DNA from: Rhodospirillaceae bacterium
Lineage (GTDB): Bacteria; Pseudomonadota; Alphaproteobacteria; UBA8366
Reading direction: 5' to 3'
NCBI GenBank assembly: GCA_002715005.1
Contig: PAXN01000053.1
Location: forward strand, 1,792-45,521
Length of the DNA: 43,730 nt
The position numbers were made by a program, and so were the translations under genes. Shown here one piece after another: positions 1 through 8,189 of the stretch. Every line of letters begins with the position of its first letter. The first letter of the stretch is position 1. The notes beneath the pieces are model-generated. The model made no database searches, was not told the DNA's origin, and saw only the letters and a program-made list of their open reading frames with translations.

Positions 1-33
1 AACTAAAGAAATGCCAAATCCTTTTCTTTCCAT
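1..33 (-). CDS. Start of a truncated gene after the tyrosine kinase (unknown product)
   Basis: Only the first 11 codons lie in the window. On the minus strand an ATG at 33-31 opens a frame reading MERKGFGISLV to the window edge. A GGAAG ribosome-binding-like sequence lies about 8 bases upstream, inside the end of the kinase gene, and the stop-to-start gap is 4 bases. A charged start followed by hydrophobic residues would suit a signal peptide. In known exosortase A loci the gene after the kinase often encodes an outer-membrane beta-barrel protein, so that is the best guess from position alone. Too short for any real assignment. Confidence 0.4.
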   Translation of the reverse strand, partial: MERKGFGISLV

Positions 34-37
34 TTTG

Positions 38-964
38 TTAGCTTCCATTGCTTCCATAGTAGTAGCCGTAATAGCCAGGTCCATTGTCTTGTCTCAGTGA
101 TTTATTAACGACAAATCCAATTGCCATTTCAGGATTCAAGTGAGATACAGAATTCTTTATATCATGAATCTTACTGCGGCCTTCCTCACAAACAACAATA
201 GCCTGACCTGCCAAGTTTGCAAGGACTGAAGTTTCGTTAATTCCTAACAGTGGCGGTGTATCTATAATAACGATACGATCTTTGTAACGTGTTGAAAATT
301 CGTCAACTGTAGCCCGCATAACTTCGCTTGCAAGAAGTTCATTAGATAAATGGTGAGATTTACCAGCAGCGATAAGCTTAAGCTTAGGTATGTTTGTAGA
401 GAGCATTACATCCGAAATGTTTTGCTTCTCCCCTAGAAGATATTCAATCAGTCCCTCTCTGTTTCGAGAGCCGAGCGTTTTCATAACGTTGGGCCTCAAT
501 ACGTCAGCATCAACAAGTAAAACTGTTTTATCTTGTTCTGATGCAATACTGAGAGCCAAGTTTACGGCAGTAAAAGTTTTTCCTTCACCTGGCTTAGAGC
601 TTGTCACCATTACAACGTTGCTGCGGTCAAGTGTTTTTGATAAAGGCCCAAATGCATTTGAAAGAATTTTGCGTTTTATTGCTCGATATTCTTCATTTAT
701 TAATCTTCGCTCAGCGCTATTATCCACCATTCCTTTTGCACTTAGTGAATCTAGGTCTAGTCGAATTTCATCATTTGCACTGACAGAATTTACATCAGAG
801 TAGTCATTTGTACTTTCCGGTTTTTCATCTGAAATCTTAGCCTGAGCAGAAACACCAACCGACTGAGTCTCTTGACCAAAGGCTTCACTTTCAGGTTCCT
901 CTGATTGATTCTCAATAGCCTTTGTTTTTTTGTTTTTCGCCAATGCTTTTTCAATAGTACTCAT
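38..964 (-). CDS. Exosortase A-associated polysaccharide tyrosine kinase (CpsD/CapB-like, BY-kinase)
   Basis: Cytoplasmic bacterial tyrosine kinase that would pair with the upstream chain-length protein and control polymer length by cycles of tyrosine phosphorylation. Numbering from the longest frame, a polar low-complexity N-terminus (to about 80) is followed by a P-loop ATPase: Walker A TSSKPGEGKT near 122-131, Walker A' VLLVDADVLRP near 149-159, Walker B IVIIDTPP near 232-239. The C-terminus carries a tyrosine cluster (GYYGYYYGS), the expected autophosphorylation tail. The EEYRAIKRK segment near 92-100 is typical of these kinases. The longest frame begins at a GTG (967), but an ATG at 964 overlaps the preceding stop as TGATG and is preferred. 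About 308 aa, a normal length for the separate-kinase form. The subfamily is inferred from the locus. Confidence 0.9.
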   Translation of the reverse strand: MSTIEKALAKNKKTKAIENQSEEPESEAFGQETQSVGVSAQAKISDEKPESTNDYSDVNSVSANDEIRLDLDSLSAKGMVDNSAERRLINEEYRAIKRKILSNAFGPLSKTLDRSNVVMVTSSKPGEGKTFTAVNLALSIASEQDKTVLLVDADVLRPNVMKTLGSRNREGLIEYLLGEKQNISDVMLSTNIPKLKLIAAGKSHHLSNELLASEVMRATVDEFSTRYKDRIVIIDTPPLLGINETSVLANLAGQAIVVCEEGRSKIHDIKNSVSHLNPEMAIGFVVNKSLRQDNGPGYYGYYYGSNGS

Positions 965-2508
965 CACATAAAACGCTCATATAAGTTTATATTCATCATT
1001 GACAATAGAACTAGGGCACCATATGTCGCAAGCAATATTGAAGATAAAGCAAGAAATATCAACAAATGTTTTCTTTGTTTTTTGCGAACACTTGCAATTT
1101 CCAGGTCGGCTACAGTTCCATAGATTGGAAGTGATACCAGCGCAGACAACTGCTCGGCCCTCGTCAAGACCGGAGAAAATTGTGAAACAATAAATGCGAG
1201 ACCTAAACCGCCAGCGAAGCCAATAACCAAAGTTACGGTGTAAAGCAATACCCTGTTTGGGCCTGAAGGTTGCCTAGGTAAAATTGGCGGAGATATAACA
1301 CGGAACTTTAGATCATCGTCTGAAATGTCAGCTTTTTTCCCTAATTCGGCAGAATCTTGTCTTTGCAATAATTGTTCGTACTTACTTTTAATAATACCGT
1401 AATCTCTGTTTAGTGCCTTCTGCTCTAGTTCTAGTTGTGGTACGAAATCAATTTTCGCTTGCAGTTCAGCTATTTGGGATTCGAAATCACTTTCTCGTAC
1501 TTGCAACAATGCTAGCTGACTTTCTAATTGCCCAATATCTATTGACAATGGGTTATCGGCGCTCATCGAAGAAGCATTTTCGATACTAGCAATATAGCTT
1601 TCTACTTCTTTTTCTCTCAGAGCTATTAATCTGTCGAGCAAATTATTAGTTTCGATAACATCAGGGTGTTCGTCAGTAAAGCGAAGCTTCAATTCATCTA
1701 GCTTATTTTCCAGAGCTTCAATCCTCGAGTCGAAACGAGTTGGAATCAGTGCACCTTCGTTAGAACCTGCGCTTTGCATCAGCTTTACATTTTTTCTTAA
1801 GGAAGTGATTTGTTCCTTGATTTCAACCATTGTGCGTCTAGTGGTTGCTAGATTACTTTCGGCAGTTTTAAGCCTGGAGTAATAAGAGCCTGTCTCAGGT
1901 AATATGTCAGAATACTTTCGCTTAAAGTCTGCAACACGCATTTCTGCTTCAGTTAACCTTTGCTCATACTCATCAATTTGCTGCTGTAAAAATTGATACG
2001 CTGAGTCTGATTGAACACGATTTTTACCTAGACTTCCTTCTATGAGGAGGTTTAATGTCTCTTGGACAACATTTCTTGCAATATTAGGATCTTGGTTATT
2101 ATATGAAATATTATATATATTACTTCTACCACCAGAACTGATCCTGATGTCGCCTTCAAGCTCTCTAATCAACTGGTCGAAAGCACCAGGACCGATTGCT
2201 TTCAAGTCAAGGTCCGTCTCGCGCGCGATTCTTTCTAGGTTTTCCCTGCTTTTTAGCGTCTTGGCTATTAGGCTAACTTCTTGCGCTTCATTTGGGTTGA
2301 TTACTAAGCCCCGTAGTAATGGAGCTAACATTGATCGAGTATCAACATGTACTCTTGCAGAGCTTGAGTATGTGTCTGGTAGCGAAAGTACATACAAGAA
2401 GCCGAGGGGGCAAATTAGCCAACTAACGAAGAGTATATACCTTTTCTTGATCCATATGCCTTTAAGGTAATCAAGTACCTGGGCGTATAACTGCTGTAAG
2501 TCGAACAT
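964..2508 (-). CDS. Polysaccharide chain-length determinant / co-polymerase (Wzz-like, exosortase A type)
   Basis: Inner-membrane protein that spans the periplasm and sets polymer length together with the kinase encoded just downstream. It has a first membrane segment around 24-45, a Wzz-type N-terminal domain (LPDTYSSSARVHVDT), and a long charged coiled-coil-rich periplasmic part of roughly 150-420. A proline-rich stretch (ISPPILPRQPSGPNR) precedes a second membrane segment around 425-447, as in the Wzz family. A third hydrophobic segment near 480-502 is an extra feature also seen in the PEP-CTERM/exosortase version. At 514 aa it is longer than O-antigen Wzz and has no fused kinase. It lies 15 bases after the export lipoprotein gene and overlaps the kinase start, so the three are one transcription unit. 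Confidence 0.9.
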   Translation of the reverse strand: MFDLQQLYAQVLDYLKGIWIKKRYILFVSWLICPLGFLYVLSLPDTYSSSARVHVDTRSMLAPLLRGLVINPNEAQEVSLIAKTLKSRENLERIARETDLDLKAIGPGAFDQLIRELEGDIRISSGGRSNIYNISYNNQDPNIARNVVQETLNLLIEGSLGKNRVQSDSAYQFLQQQIDEYEQRLTEAEMRVADFKRKYSDILPETGSYYSRLKTAESNLATTRRTMVEIKEQITSLRKNVKLMQSAGSNEGALIPTRFDSRIEALENKLDELKLRFTDEHPDVIETNNLLDRLIALREKEVESYIASIENASSMSADNPLSIDIGQLESQLALLQVRESDFESQIAELQAKIDFVPQLELEQKALNRDYGIIKSKYEQLLQRQDSAELGKKADISDDDLKFRVISPPILPRQPSGPNRVLLYTVTLVIGFAGGLGLAFIVSQFSPVLTRAEQLSALVSLPIYGTVADLEIASVRKKQRKHLLIFLALSSILLATYGALVLLSMMNINLYERFM

Positions 2509-2523
2509 CTACTTCCCTTTGTT

Positions 2524-3159
2524 CTAGAACCAAGCTTCAGGTACTATCAATATATCTCCAGGGAGCATATCCACGTTTTTACTAATATCTCCATCTCGTA
2601 TTAAATCATCAATAAACACTCTGTACACTTTTTGCTCCCCGTTCTCTATCCGTATCAATTGGGTGTTGTTTCCATCCGCAAACTCAGTGATTCCGCCAAC
2701 AGAAATCATTAAGTCTAAAAGTGTCATGTTCTCTTTGTAGTTGACCGCTCTAGGGTTAGTGGCTTCACCAATAACCCTTACTTGTTCGCTAAACGGCCCA
2801 ACGTAACCTCCAATCGTAACCGATACTCGAGGATTATTGATATAAACACTAAGTTGCGCCTCTAACTCCCTTGCAAGTTGAGTTGGAGTTCTACCAGTGA
2901 CCTCTATATCTTCGATTAATTTAGTAGTAATCATTCCGTCAGGCCTAACACTAAACGAACCCGACAATTCAGGGTTTCGCCATACAAAAATATTTACAGA
3001 ATCGCCTGGACCTATAAGGTACTTGTAATCATTAATATCTGTTGTGTAGGATGGGTGTAACGTTGCATTGGGAAGCACGTTATTGGATGAGCAACTCCAC
3101 AGACAAAGTAATATGGAAATTACGCAAGTTAATCTAAAGCTTAACATCTGTACCTTCAT
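2524..3159 (-). CDS. Polysaccharide export outer-membrane lipoprotein (Wza-like, short exosortase A type)
   Basis: Outer-membrane export protein through which the finished polymer leaves the cell. The N-terminus is a lipoprotein signal: basic start, hydrophobic core, then LWSC with the acylated cysteine near residue 23. A polysaccharide-export domain follows (YLIGPGDSVNIFVWRNPELSG near 48-67, then SVRPDGMITTKLI), and then a SLBB-type domain (VRVIGEATNPRAVNY onward). At 211 aa it is much shorter than E. coli Wza (about 380 aa), which is usual for the PEP-CTERM-associated group. An AAGGA sequence about 10 bases upstream supports this start. First gene of the leftward operon, divergent from the initiating transferase gene. 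Confidence 0.9.
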   Translation of the reverse strand: MKVQMLSFRLTCVISILLCLWSCSSNNVLPNATLHPSYTTDINDYKYLIGPGDSVNIFVWRNPELSGSFSVRPDGMITTKLIEDIEVTGRTPTQLARELEAQLSVYINNPRVSVTIGGYVGPFSEQVRVIGEATNPRAVNYKENMTLLDLMISVGGITEFADGNNTQLIRIENGEQKVYRVFIDDLIRDGDISKNVDMLPGDILIVPEAWF

Positions 3160-3271
3160 TTCGAGCGATCCTTGTTAAATCCTTTTTGAAAGCGAAAGTT
3201 TACTCATAGGTTATGAACTCATTGTTAACTGAATTAAGAGATTAGGCAAGCCTTTAAGGCTCTTAGTTTGG

Positions 3272-3294
3272 GAATATTCTTTTGAAAAATATTC
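3272..3294. promoter_or_regulatory. Inverted repeat GAATATT-N9-AATATTC in the divergent intergenic region
   Basis: The 233-base gap between the leftward export operon and the rightward biosynthesis operon holds a perfect 7-base inverted repeat with a 9-base spacer (arms 3272-3278 and 3288-3294). Its central place suits an operator controlling both directions. A smaller inverted repeat, AGCCT-TTA-AGGCT, lies at 3249-3261. Neither is followed by a T-run, so I do not read them as terminators. The regulator is unknown. Confidence 0.35.
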
Positions 3295-3314
3295 AAATGT
3301 AGATTCCGGTTCTA

Positions 3315-3343
3315 TTCAAAGTTTATGTATATTGATTTAAGAT
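3315..3343 (+). promoter_or_regulatory. Possible sigma-70 promoter for the rightward operon
   Basis: TTCAAA (3315-3320) and TAAGAT (3338-3343) are 17 bases apart and about 50 bases ahead of the first gene of the 22-gene operon. Both hexamers match the consensus only partly. No clear sigma-54 site and no ops/JUMPstart sequence were seen in this gap. A weak candidate, offered because a promoter must lie here. Confidence 0.3.
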
Positions 3344-3392
3344 GCTAATCATAAAGCTGCGTATGCGTTAGTAACGCCAGGGAACGAACTTA

Positions 3393-4805
3393 ATGGCAAC
3401 AAACAATAAAAAGCAAAATAAACGCTCGAATTTGCTTGTAATCTGTGATTTTACACTAGTGAGTTACATTACATACCTCATGTATGTGATGCTTGATAAT
3501 TACTATTTCGACGGTTCAGTGAATACGCTAAAGGTTTTAACCACTACCTTTTTGTTTACTTTTTTAATCGTAATATCGTCTCTCTCTGTAGGTCTTTACG
3601 AAAGTAAATTAAGAGAGACCTTCAGAGGGATAATTAGACGAATTTTTGTTAGTGTTGGCATCGCTTACTTTTGCATTGAAATAGTCAGTGCAACTATTGG
3701 AACGTCTTTGAAAATTCATCCGTATTTTCTCCCTGCTTCTGCGGCAGTCTCTATCATTACCCTTGTGGTTTTTCGTTACTTTACTACACGCTTAGGTTTG
3801 CTTGGACTGGGTAAGACCCGCACGTTAATAATTGGGGCGGGGGAACGTGCGTCAATTATAGAAAAGCGGATGAGAAGGGACGTTGATAGAATTGGTTTTG
3901 ATTTGGTCGGTTTTATTCCCGTACCGGGTGATAATCGAGAAGATGGTATAAAGTCAGAAAAGATTGTACATATTCGACTAGAGCAAAATCTCCGTCAATT
4001 TATCTATGATAATGATATAGAGGAGGTTGTTATTGCATGTGATCAGCGCAGGGGGACTTTGCCTCTAGAAGAGTTATTTGAATGCAAATTAAGAGGTATC
4101 GAAGTAACAGAGTTGCTGGATTTCATGGAAAGAGAAACAGGTCAAATTGTAGTTAATCTTATGTATCCTTCGTGGGTAATCTATTCTAACGGCTTCTCAA
4201 CCCAAAACTATCTAAGAGACTCCCTAGATTACGGGATCAATGCTTTTCTTGCGCTTATTGTATTTCTACTAACGTGGCCATTTATGTTGCTGACTGCTGT
4301 TTGTATTTACCTTGATGACGGCTTTAAAACGGGCACATCAGTATTGTATAAACAAGAACGAGTTGGGCTTAATGGCAAGTTATTTCGAATTATGAAGTTC
4401 AGAAGTATGCGTCCTGATGCTGAAAAAGATGGAGCAAAGTGGGCTTCGAAGGATGATGACAGAGTGACACGCATTGGCCACTTTATTAGAAAATATCGAA
4501 TAGATGAATTGCCACAACTGTTTAATGTTTTTAGAGGTGAAATGGCCTTTATTGGACCAAGGCCAGAGCGTCCAGAATTTGTAGAGCAACTTGTTCGTGA
4601 GATCCCATATTACAATCAAAGACACAACGTCAAGCCGGGGTTGGCTGGTTGGGCTCAACTTAATTACCCCTACGGGGCATCCGTAACCGATTCGATGGAA
4701 AAGCTTAAATTTGATTTGTACTACGTTAAGCACCAAAGTCTTTTACTCGACTTGTTAATTTTAATTAGAACGACTGAAGTAGTTTTGTTTGGACGTGGAA
4801 GATAG
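3393..4805 (+). CDS. Initiating undecaprenyl-phosphate sugar phosphotransferase (exosortase A system, EpsB/WcaJ-like)
   Basis: Polytopic inner-membrane enzyme that moves the first sugar-1-phosphate onto undecaprenyl phosphate and so starts the repeat unit. The N-terminal half has about four or five membrane segments (to about 130), followed by a nucleotide-binding-like cytoplasmic domain with a GAGERA motif near 148-153. Another membrane hairpin follows (about 281-306). The C-terminal catalytic domain shows the family signatures: KFRSMRPDAEKDGAKW near 335-350, RKYRIDELPQLFNV near 366-379, GPRPERPEF near 388-396, and VKPGLAGWAQLNYPYG after that. At 470 aa it is a normal length. AGGGAA lies 8 bases before the ATG. 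The first sugar cannot be read from sequence. Confidence 0.92.
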   Translation: MATNNKKQNKRSNLLVICDFTLVSYITYLMYVMLDNYYFDGSVNTLKVLTTTFLFTFLIVISSLSVGLYESKLRETFRGIIRRIFVSVGIAYFCIEIVSATIGTSLKIHPYFLPASAAVSIITLVVFRYFTTRLGLLGLGKTRTLIIGAGERASIIEKRMRRDVDRIGFDLVGFIPVPGDNREDGIKSEKIVHIRLEQNLRQFIYDNDIEEVVIACDQRRGTLPLEELFECKLRGIEVTELLDFMERETGQIVVNLMYPSWVIYSNGFSTQNYLRDSLDYGINAFLALIVFLLTWPFMLLTAVCIYLDDGFKTGTSVLYKQERVGLNGKLFRIMKFRSMRPDAEKDGAKWASKDDDRVTRIGHFIRKYRIDELPQLFNVFRGEMAFIGPRPERPEFVEQLVREIPYYNQRHNVKPGLAGWAQLNYPYGASVTDSMEKLKFDLYYVKHQSLLLDLLILIRTTEVVLFGRGR

Positions 4806-4827
4806 TTTTTACTTACGGGAATAACCT

Positions 4828-5685
4828 TTGAAAAATGCAATGACAGTAGATGTTGAAGACTATTTTCAAGTTTCGGCATTCGAGAAATCAATTTCGCCCA
4901 ATGATTGGACGAAACTTCCACTGAGGGTGGGGGATAATACAAATAGGTTGATAGACCTATTTGCCGAGCATAATGTCAAAGCAACTTTTTTCTGTTTGGG
5001 ATGGGTTGCTGAAAAGTGTCCTAGTGTTATAAAGAGACTTGTTTCTGAAGGACATGAGTTAGCTAGCCATGGATATGACCATACCCGGCTTGGCTTTTTA
5101 GATAAGAAGGGCTTTGCTCAAGACGTTAGCCGAAGTAAAAAGGTTCTTGAAGATACAGGTGGTGTGAAAGTTGTGGGTTACCGTGCACCAAGTTTTTCTA
5201 TCAACGAGCATACCCAGTGGGTTTATGAATTACTTTCTGAATTAGGGTTTACATACTCTTCAAGTACATATCCGATAGAACACGACTTATATGGAGTTCC
5301 CGATTGGCCTCGCTTCATACATACTCGACCAGAGGGAATTATAGAGATCCCAATCCCTACTTTGCGCAACAACAATACTAATAAAGGTATCGGAGGTGGT
5401 GGATATTTTAGGCTTTTTCCTTATTGGTTATCGAAACGAAGGATTGATGGTTTTCTAGAATCTGAAAACCAACCGTACAACTTTTACTTCCACCCTTGGG
5501 AGATTGATTCCAAACAACCTCGCATAAAGAAATTACCCATTAAATCCCGTTTTCGGCATTATGTGAATCTTAGTAAAATGGAAGGAAAACTTCGTTCTTT
5601 ATTGACAGATTTTGAATGGGGCACGATGACAGATGTTTATGGACTGAAGGAACAGGCGCAATGTCGGAAAGAGTTTGTAAGCTAG
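4828..5685 (+). CDS. Exosortase A-associated polysaccharide deacetylase (TTG start)
   Basis: NodB-fold carbohydrate deacetylase expected to remove N- or O-acetyl groups from the glycan. Metal-site motifs are visible: TVDVEDYFQ near 6-14 with the catalytic and metal aspartates, SHGYDH near 80-85 with two histidines, RAPSF near 119-123, and FHPWE near 221-225. The start is a TTG: GGGA lies 7 bases upstream, and family members begin just ahead of the DVEDYFQVSAFE block, whereas the next ATG (4840) has no placed ribosome site. At 285 aa it is the usual length. It lies 22 bases after the initiating transferase and overlaps the FemAB-like gene by 25 bases. The acetylated substrate is unknown. Confidence 0.9.
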   Translation: MKNAMTVDVEDYFQVSAFEKSISPNDWTKLPLRVGDNTNRLIDLFAEHNVKATFFCLGWVAEKCPSVIKRLVSEGHELASHGYDHTRLGFLDKKGFAQDVSRSKKVLEDTGGVKVVGYRAPSFSINEHTQWVYELLSELGFTYSSSTYPIEHDLYGVPDWPRFIHTRPEGIIEIPIPTLRNNNTNKGIGGGGYFRLFPYWLSKRRIDGFLESENQPYNFYFHPWEIDSKQPRIKKLPIKSRFRHYVNLSKMEGKLRSLLTDFEWGTMTDVYGLKEQAQCRKEFVS

Positions 5686-6704
5686 CGACAGAGAAACATG
5701 ACTTTGAGTTGTGGGATACTTATGTCGATAACCATAGTGAGGGAAGTTTCTTTCATCTCAGTGGCTGGCGAGATGTAATTTGTGAGGTCTATAAACATAC
5801 GCCTTATTATTTAATTTTGGAAAGTAATAAAACTATCTGCGGTGTGCTACCGTTGTTTGAACAAAAAAGTAGGTTGTTTGGTCATGTCCTAATTTCCACT
5901 CCGTTTTGTGTGTATGGCGGAGCTATAGCCGATGATGACGGCGGATTGTTACAATTGGAAAATGCAGCCGCAGAGCTAGGAAAGAAACTCAATGTTGATT
6001 ACGTTGAGTTTAGGTATACGAAGCCACGCAGTAATAATTCGAATCTTATTCTTAATTGTAATCATTCCACTTATCTCATGCCTATCCCTGATGATGAGCA
6101 AGCGATACTACAATCAATAAAGAAGAAGCAACGAGCTAATGTGAGACAGTCACTGAAGAATGAACTAACAGCAAAGGAAACATCAGATATAAGTGAAGTT
6201 CATCGTATTTACTCTGAGAGTGTAAGGAATCTGGGAACACCTGTGTTTCCAAAGCGATATTTTTCAAAACTCAAAGAGGTATTCAGTGACCGGGTAGAAC
6301 TTTTGAGTATAAAAAATGGCGAACAGCCGGTATCTGCAGTTTTGTCTTTCTACTATAAAAATAAAGTCTTACCATACTACGGAGGAGGCACTCCAGAAGC
6401 TAGATATTGCCGTGGTAACGACTTTATGTATTACAGCCTAATGTGCCGGGCCAGGGAAAAACGTGATTGTGAAGTATTTGACTTTGGGCGAAGTAAAAAC
6501 AATTCTGGCTCGGGAAGCTACAAGAAAACCTGGGGTATAGAGCCACAGCCTCTTTATTATTATTGTCAATTAGTTAGAGCTACTAATTTGCCAAACTTAA
6601 GCCCAGATAATCCTAAGTATAGATATTTCATCAAAATGTGGAAAAAGCTTCCTTTGTTTGTTACTGAGCGCTTGGGCCCTTACCTGAGCCGCTTTTTAGG
6701 TTAG
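5661..6704 (+). CDS. FemAB-family protein, exosortase A-associated (GNAT-like acyl/aminoacyl transferase)
   Basis: Two-lobed GNAT-fold protein related to FemABX peptidyltransferases. The set next to exosortase A has no settled reaction and is thought to attach an acyl or amino-acid group to the glycan. Typical stretches are GSFFHLSGWRDVI near the N-terminus, KKKQRANVRQSLKN in the middle, and FDFGRSKNNSGSGSYKKTWG near the C-terminus. The longest frame begins at 5616, but the ATG at 5661 has AAGGAA 8 bases upstream and a family-like start, so I use it (347 aa). It overlaps the deacetylase end by 25 bases, implying translational coupling. Assignment to the family is firm; the reaction is not known. 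Confidence 0.85.
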   Translation: MSERVCKLATEKHDFELWDTYVDNHSEGSFFHLSGWRDVICEVYKHTPYYLILESNKTICGVLPLFEQKSRLFGHVLISTPFCVYGGAIADDDGGLLQLENAAAELGKKLNVDYVEFRYTKPRSNNSNLILNCNHSTYLMPIPDDEQAILQSIKKKQRANVRQSLKNELTAKETSDISEVHRIYSESVRNLGTPVFPKRYFSKLKEVFSDRVELLSIKNGEQPVSAVLSFYYKNKVLPYYGGGTPEARYCRGNDFMYYSLMCRAREKRDCEVFDFGRSKNNSGSGSYKKTWGIEPQPLYYYCQLVRATNLPNLSPDNPKYRYFIKMWKKLPLFVTERLGPYLSRFLG

Positions 6705-6740
6705 AGCACAGTCTGCTAATTTTTTCAGGATTATAAGTCA

Positions 6741-8189
6741 ATGAGGCAAAATTCAGTAAATTTCTATTTGACTCTTGGGGGATTGGCGTTTTTAGTTTGG
6801 GCATTCGTTTATTTCCAAACACTACAACACATGGTTATGGTGTGGTCTCAGTCCGAAACCTATAAACATTGTTTCTTTATCATCCCTATAACAATTTATC
6901 TTCTATATGAAAAGAGGGCACTTCTCAAAAGCTTAGATTATCGGCCTACTTGGTTGTTAATTGCACCGTTGCTGTTCATTCAAGCGTTATTTGTTTTAGC
7001 ACAGCAATTAAATGTACAACTTGTTGCTCATTTTTGTGCTGTTACTTCTCTTATAATAATTATCTGGACGCTGGTCGGAAATCATGTTTTCAAAGCTGTA
7101 GCGTTTCCTATTTTCTACCTTTATTTCGCCGTTCCTTTTGGCGAAGAGTTTGTTCCACATCTGCAAGTAATTACCGCAGATATAAGCTGCCAACTTCTAA
7201 TCGCGGTAGGCATTCCGGTCTATCGGGAGGGATTGTATCTGTATTTACCAAACGGGACCTTCCATGTTGCAGAAGCTTGCGCTGGAATACGATTTTTAAT
7301 AGGCACTTTTGCACTGGGCGTGCTCCTAGCGTATCTAAACTATCAGCGCGTATGGAAGCGGGTATTATTTTCATTGGTTTGCGCTTTTGTACCAGTAATC
7401 GCGAACGGAATTAGAGCATTTGGCATTATGGTTATAGGGCATGTTACTGACATGCAGCATGCGGTAGGAGCTGATCACTTGGTATATGGGTGGTTTTTCT
7501 TTTTATTTGTCCTAGTTATTTTGTTCTTTTTAGGAAATGTTGCTAACGATGCTCAAGCTAATTACTCAAGTAACGGAGAAGTTGGAAAAATAGAAGCTCG
7601 TTATCCTGTAGTTCTTACGTCCGTGTTAGTGCTTCTTTTGCCATTAGCGTCGAGCTTCAGCGCGAGTAAACACAGTTTATCAAAAGATATTAACGTCAGT
7701 CAGTTACTAGATTCCTATTATCAAGTTGGAGAGCAAGCTTCATTTAACTGGATGGAAGTTGGCGATGATACTATTCAACCGTCATGGACCGGTATTTTGA
7801 ATGAAATCCCATTGAGATTAACCTATCGAGATGATAGCGACGAGCAGGAATTAGTCAGCTCTTTACATCGACCATTTAACGATGACGAATTCAGCCTTCT
7901 CAAAGCTAAAGAACTAATTCGAAGAAACAACGATTCTTTCGAAATAATTAAGATTCAAAACGTACATGGACATAGCAAGAGCCTATTGATTTGGTATCAA
8001 TTGGAAAACCGTTCCGTAGCACCTGCTTTAACCGCAAAGTGGCAGCAGTTTCTCAATCGTATGTCTAGCAAAAGAGCCGATGGTTACTACGTCGTTGCAG
8101 AGATACCCGAAAACCTTTCAGTTGATATAGTATTAAAGCGGTTAGGCACTCTACCTCTACCTCCGACTGAAACAAAGGCTGCGCGATGA
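6741..8189 (+). CDS. xrtA: Exosortase A with fused C-terminal EpsI domain
   Basis: Polytopic inner-membrane cysteine protease/transpeptidase that recognises PEP-CTERM sorting tails and processes those proteins at the membrane. About eight membrane segments fill residues 10-265. The catalytic triad of the family is present: Cys180 in AEACAGIRFL, Arg225 in ANGIRAFGI, and His246 in GADHLVYGW. After a further membrane segment near 288-303 comes a periplasmic EpsI-like domain to residue 482, which is separate in some organisms. AGGA precedes the ATG by 10 bases. Its companions (FemAB, amidotransferase, deacetylase, ligase) are those of known XrtA loci. No PEP-CTERM substrate is encoded in this window, so its targets lie elsewhere. 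Confidence 0.95.
   Translation: MRQNSVNFYLTLGGLAFLVWAFVYFQTLQHMVMVWSQSETYKHCFFIIPITIYLLYEKRALLKSLDYRPTWLLIAPLLFIQALFVLAQQLNVQLVAHFCAVTSLIIIIWTLVGNHVFKAVAFPIFYLYFAVPFGEEFVPHLQVITADISCQLLIAVGIPVYREGLYLYLPNGTFHVAEACAGIRFLIGTFALGVLLAYLNYQRVWKRVLFSLVCAFVPVIANGIRAFGIMVIGHVTDMQHAVGADHLVYGWFFFLFVLVILFFLGNVANDAQANYSSNGEVGKIEARYPVVLTSVLVLLLPLASSFSASKHSLSKDINVSQLLDSYYQVGEQASFNWMEVGDDTIQPSWTGILNEIPLRLTYRDDSDEQELVSSLHRPFNDDEFSLLKAKELIRRNNDSFEIIKIQNVHGHSKSLLIWYQLENRSVAPALTAKWQQFLNRMSSKRADGYYVVAEIPENLSVDIVLKRLGTLPLPPTETKAAR

Noticed and set aside
390-803. Plus-strand open frame opposite the tyrosine kinase gene
   Set aside because: It lies wholly within the well-supported kinase on the other strand and its translation has no recognisable domain.
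2042-2470. 142-codon plus-strand frame opposite the chain-length gene
   Set aside because: Shadow of the real coding strand, with no ribosome site and no domain.
3249-3261. AGCCT-TTA-AGGCT hairpin as a terminator
   Set aside because: It has only a five-base stem, no T-run, and lies between two divergent starts where a terminator is not expected.
5616-5660. Longer start for the FemAB-like protein
   Set aside because: It overlaps the deacetylase by 70 bases and lacks a ribosome site, whereas ATG 5661 has AAGGAA 8 bases ahead and a family-like start.
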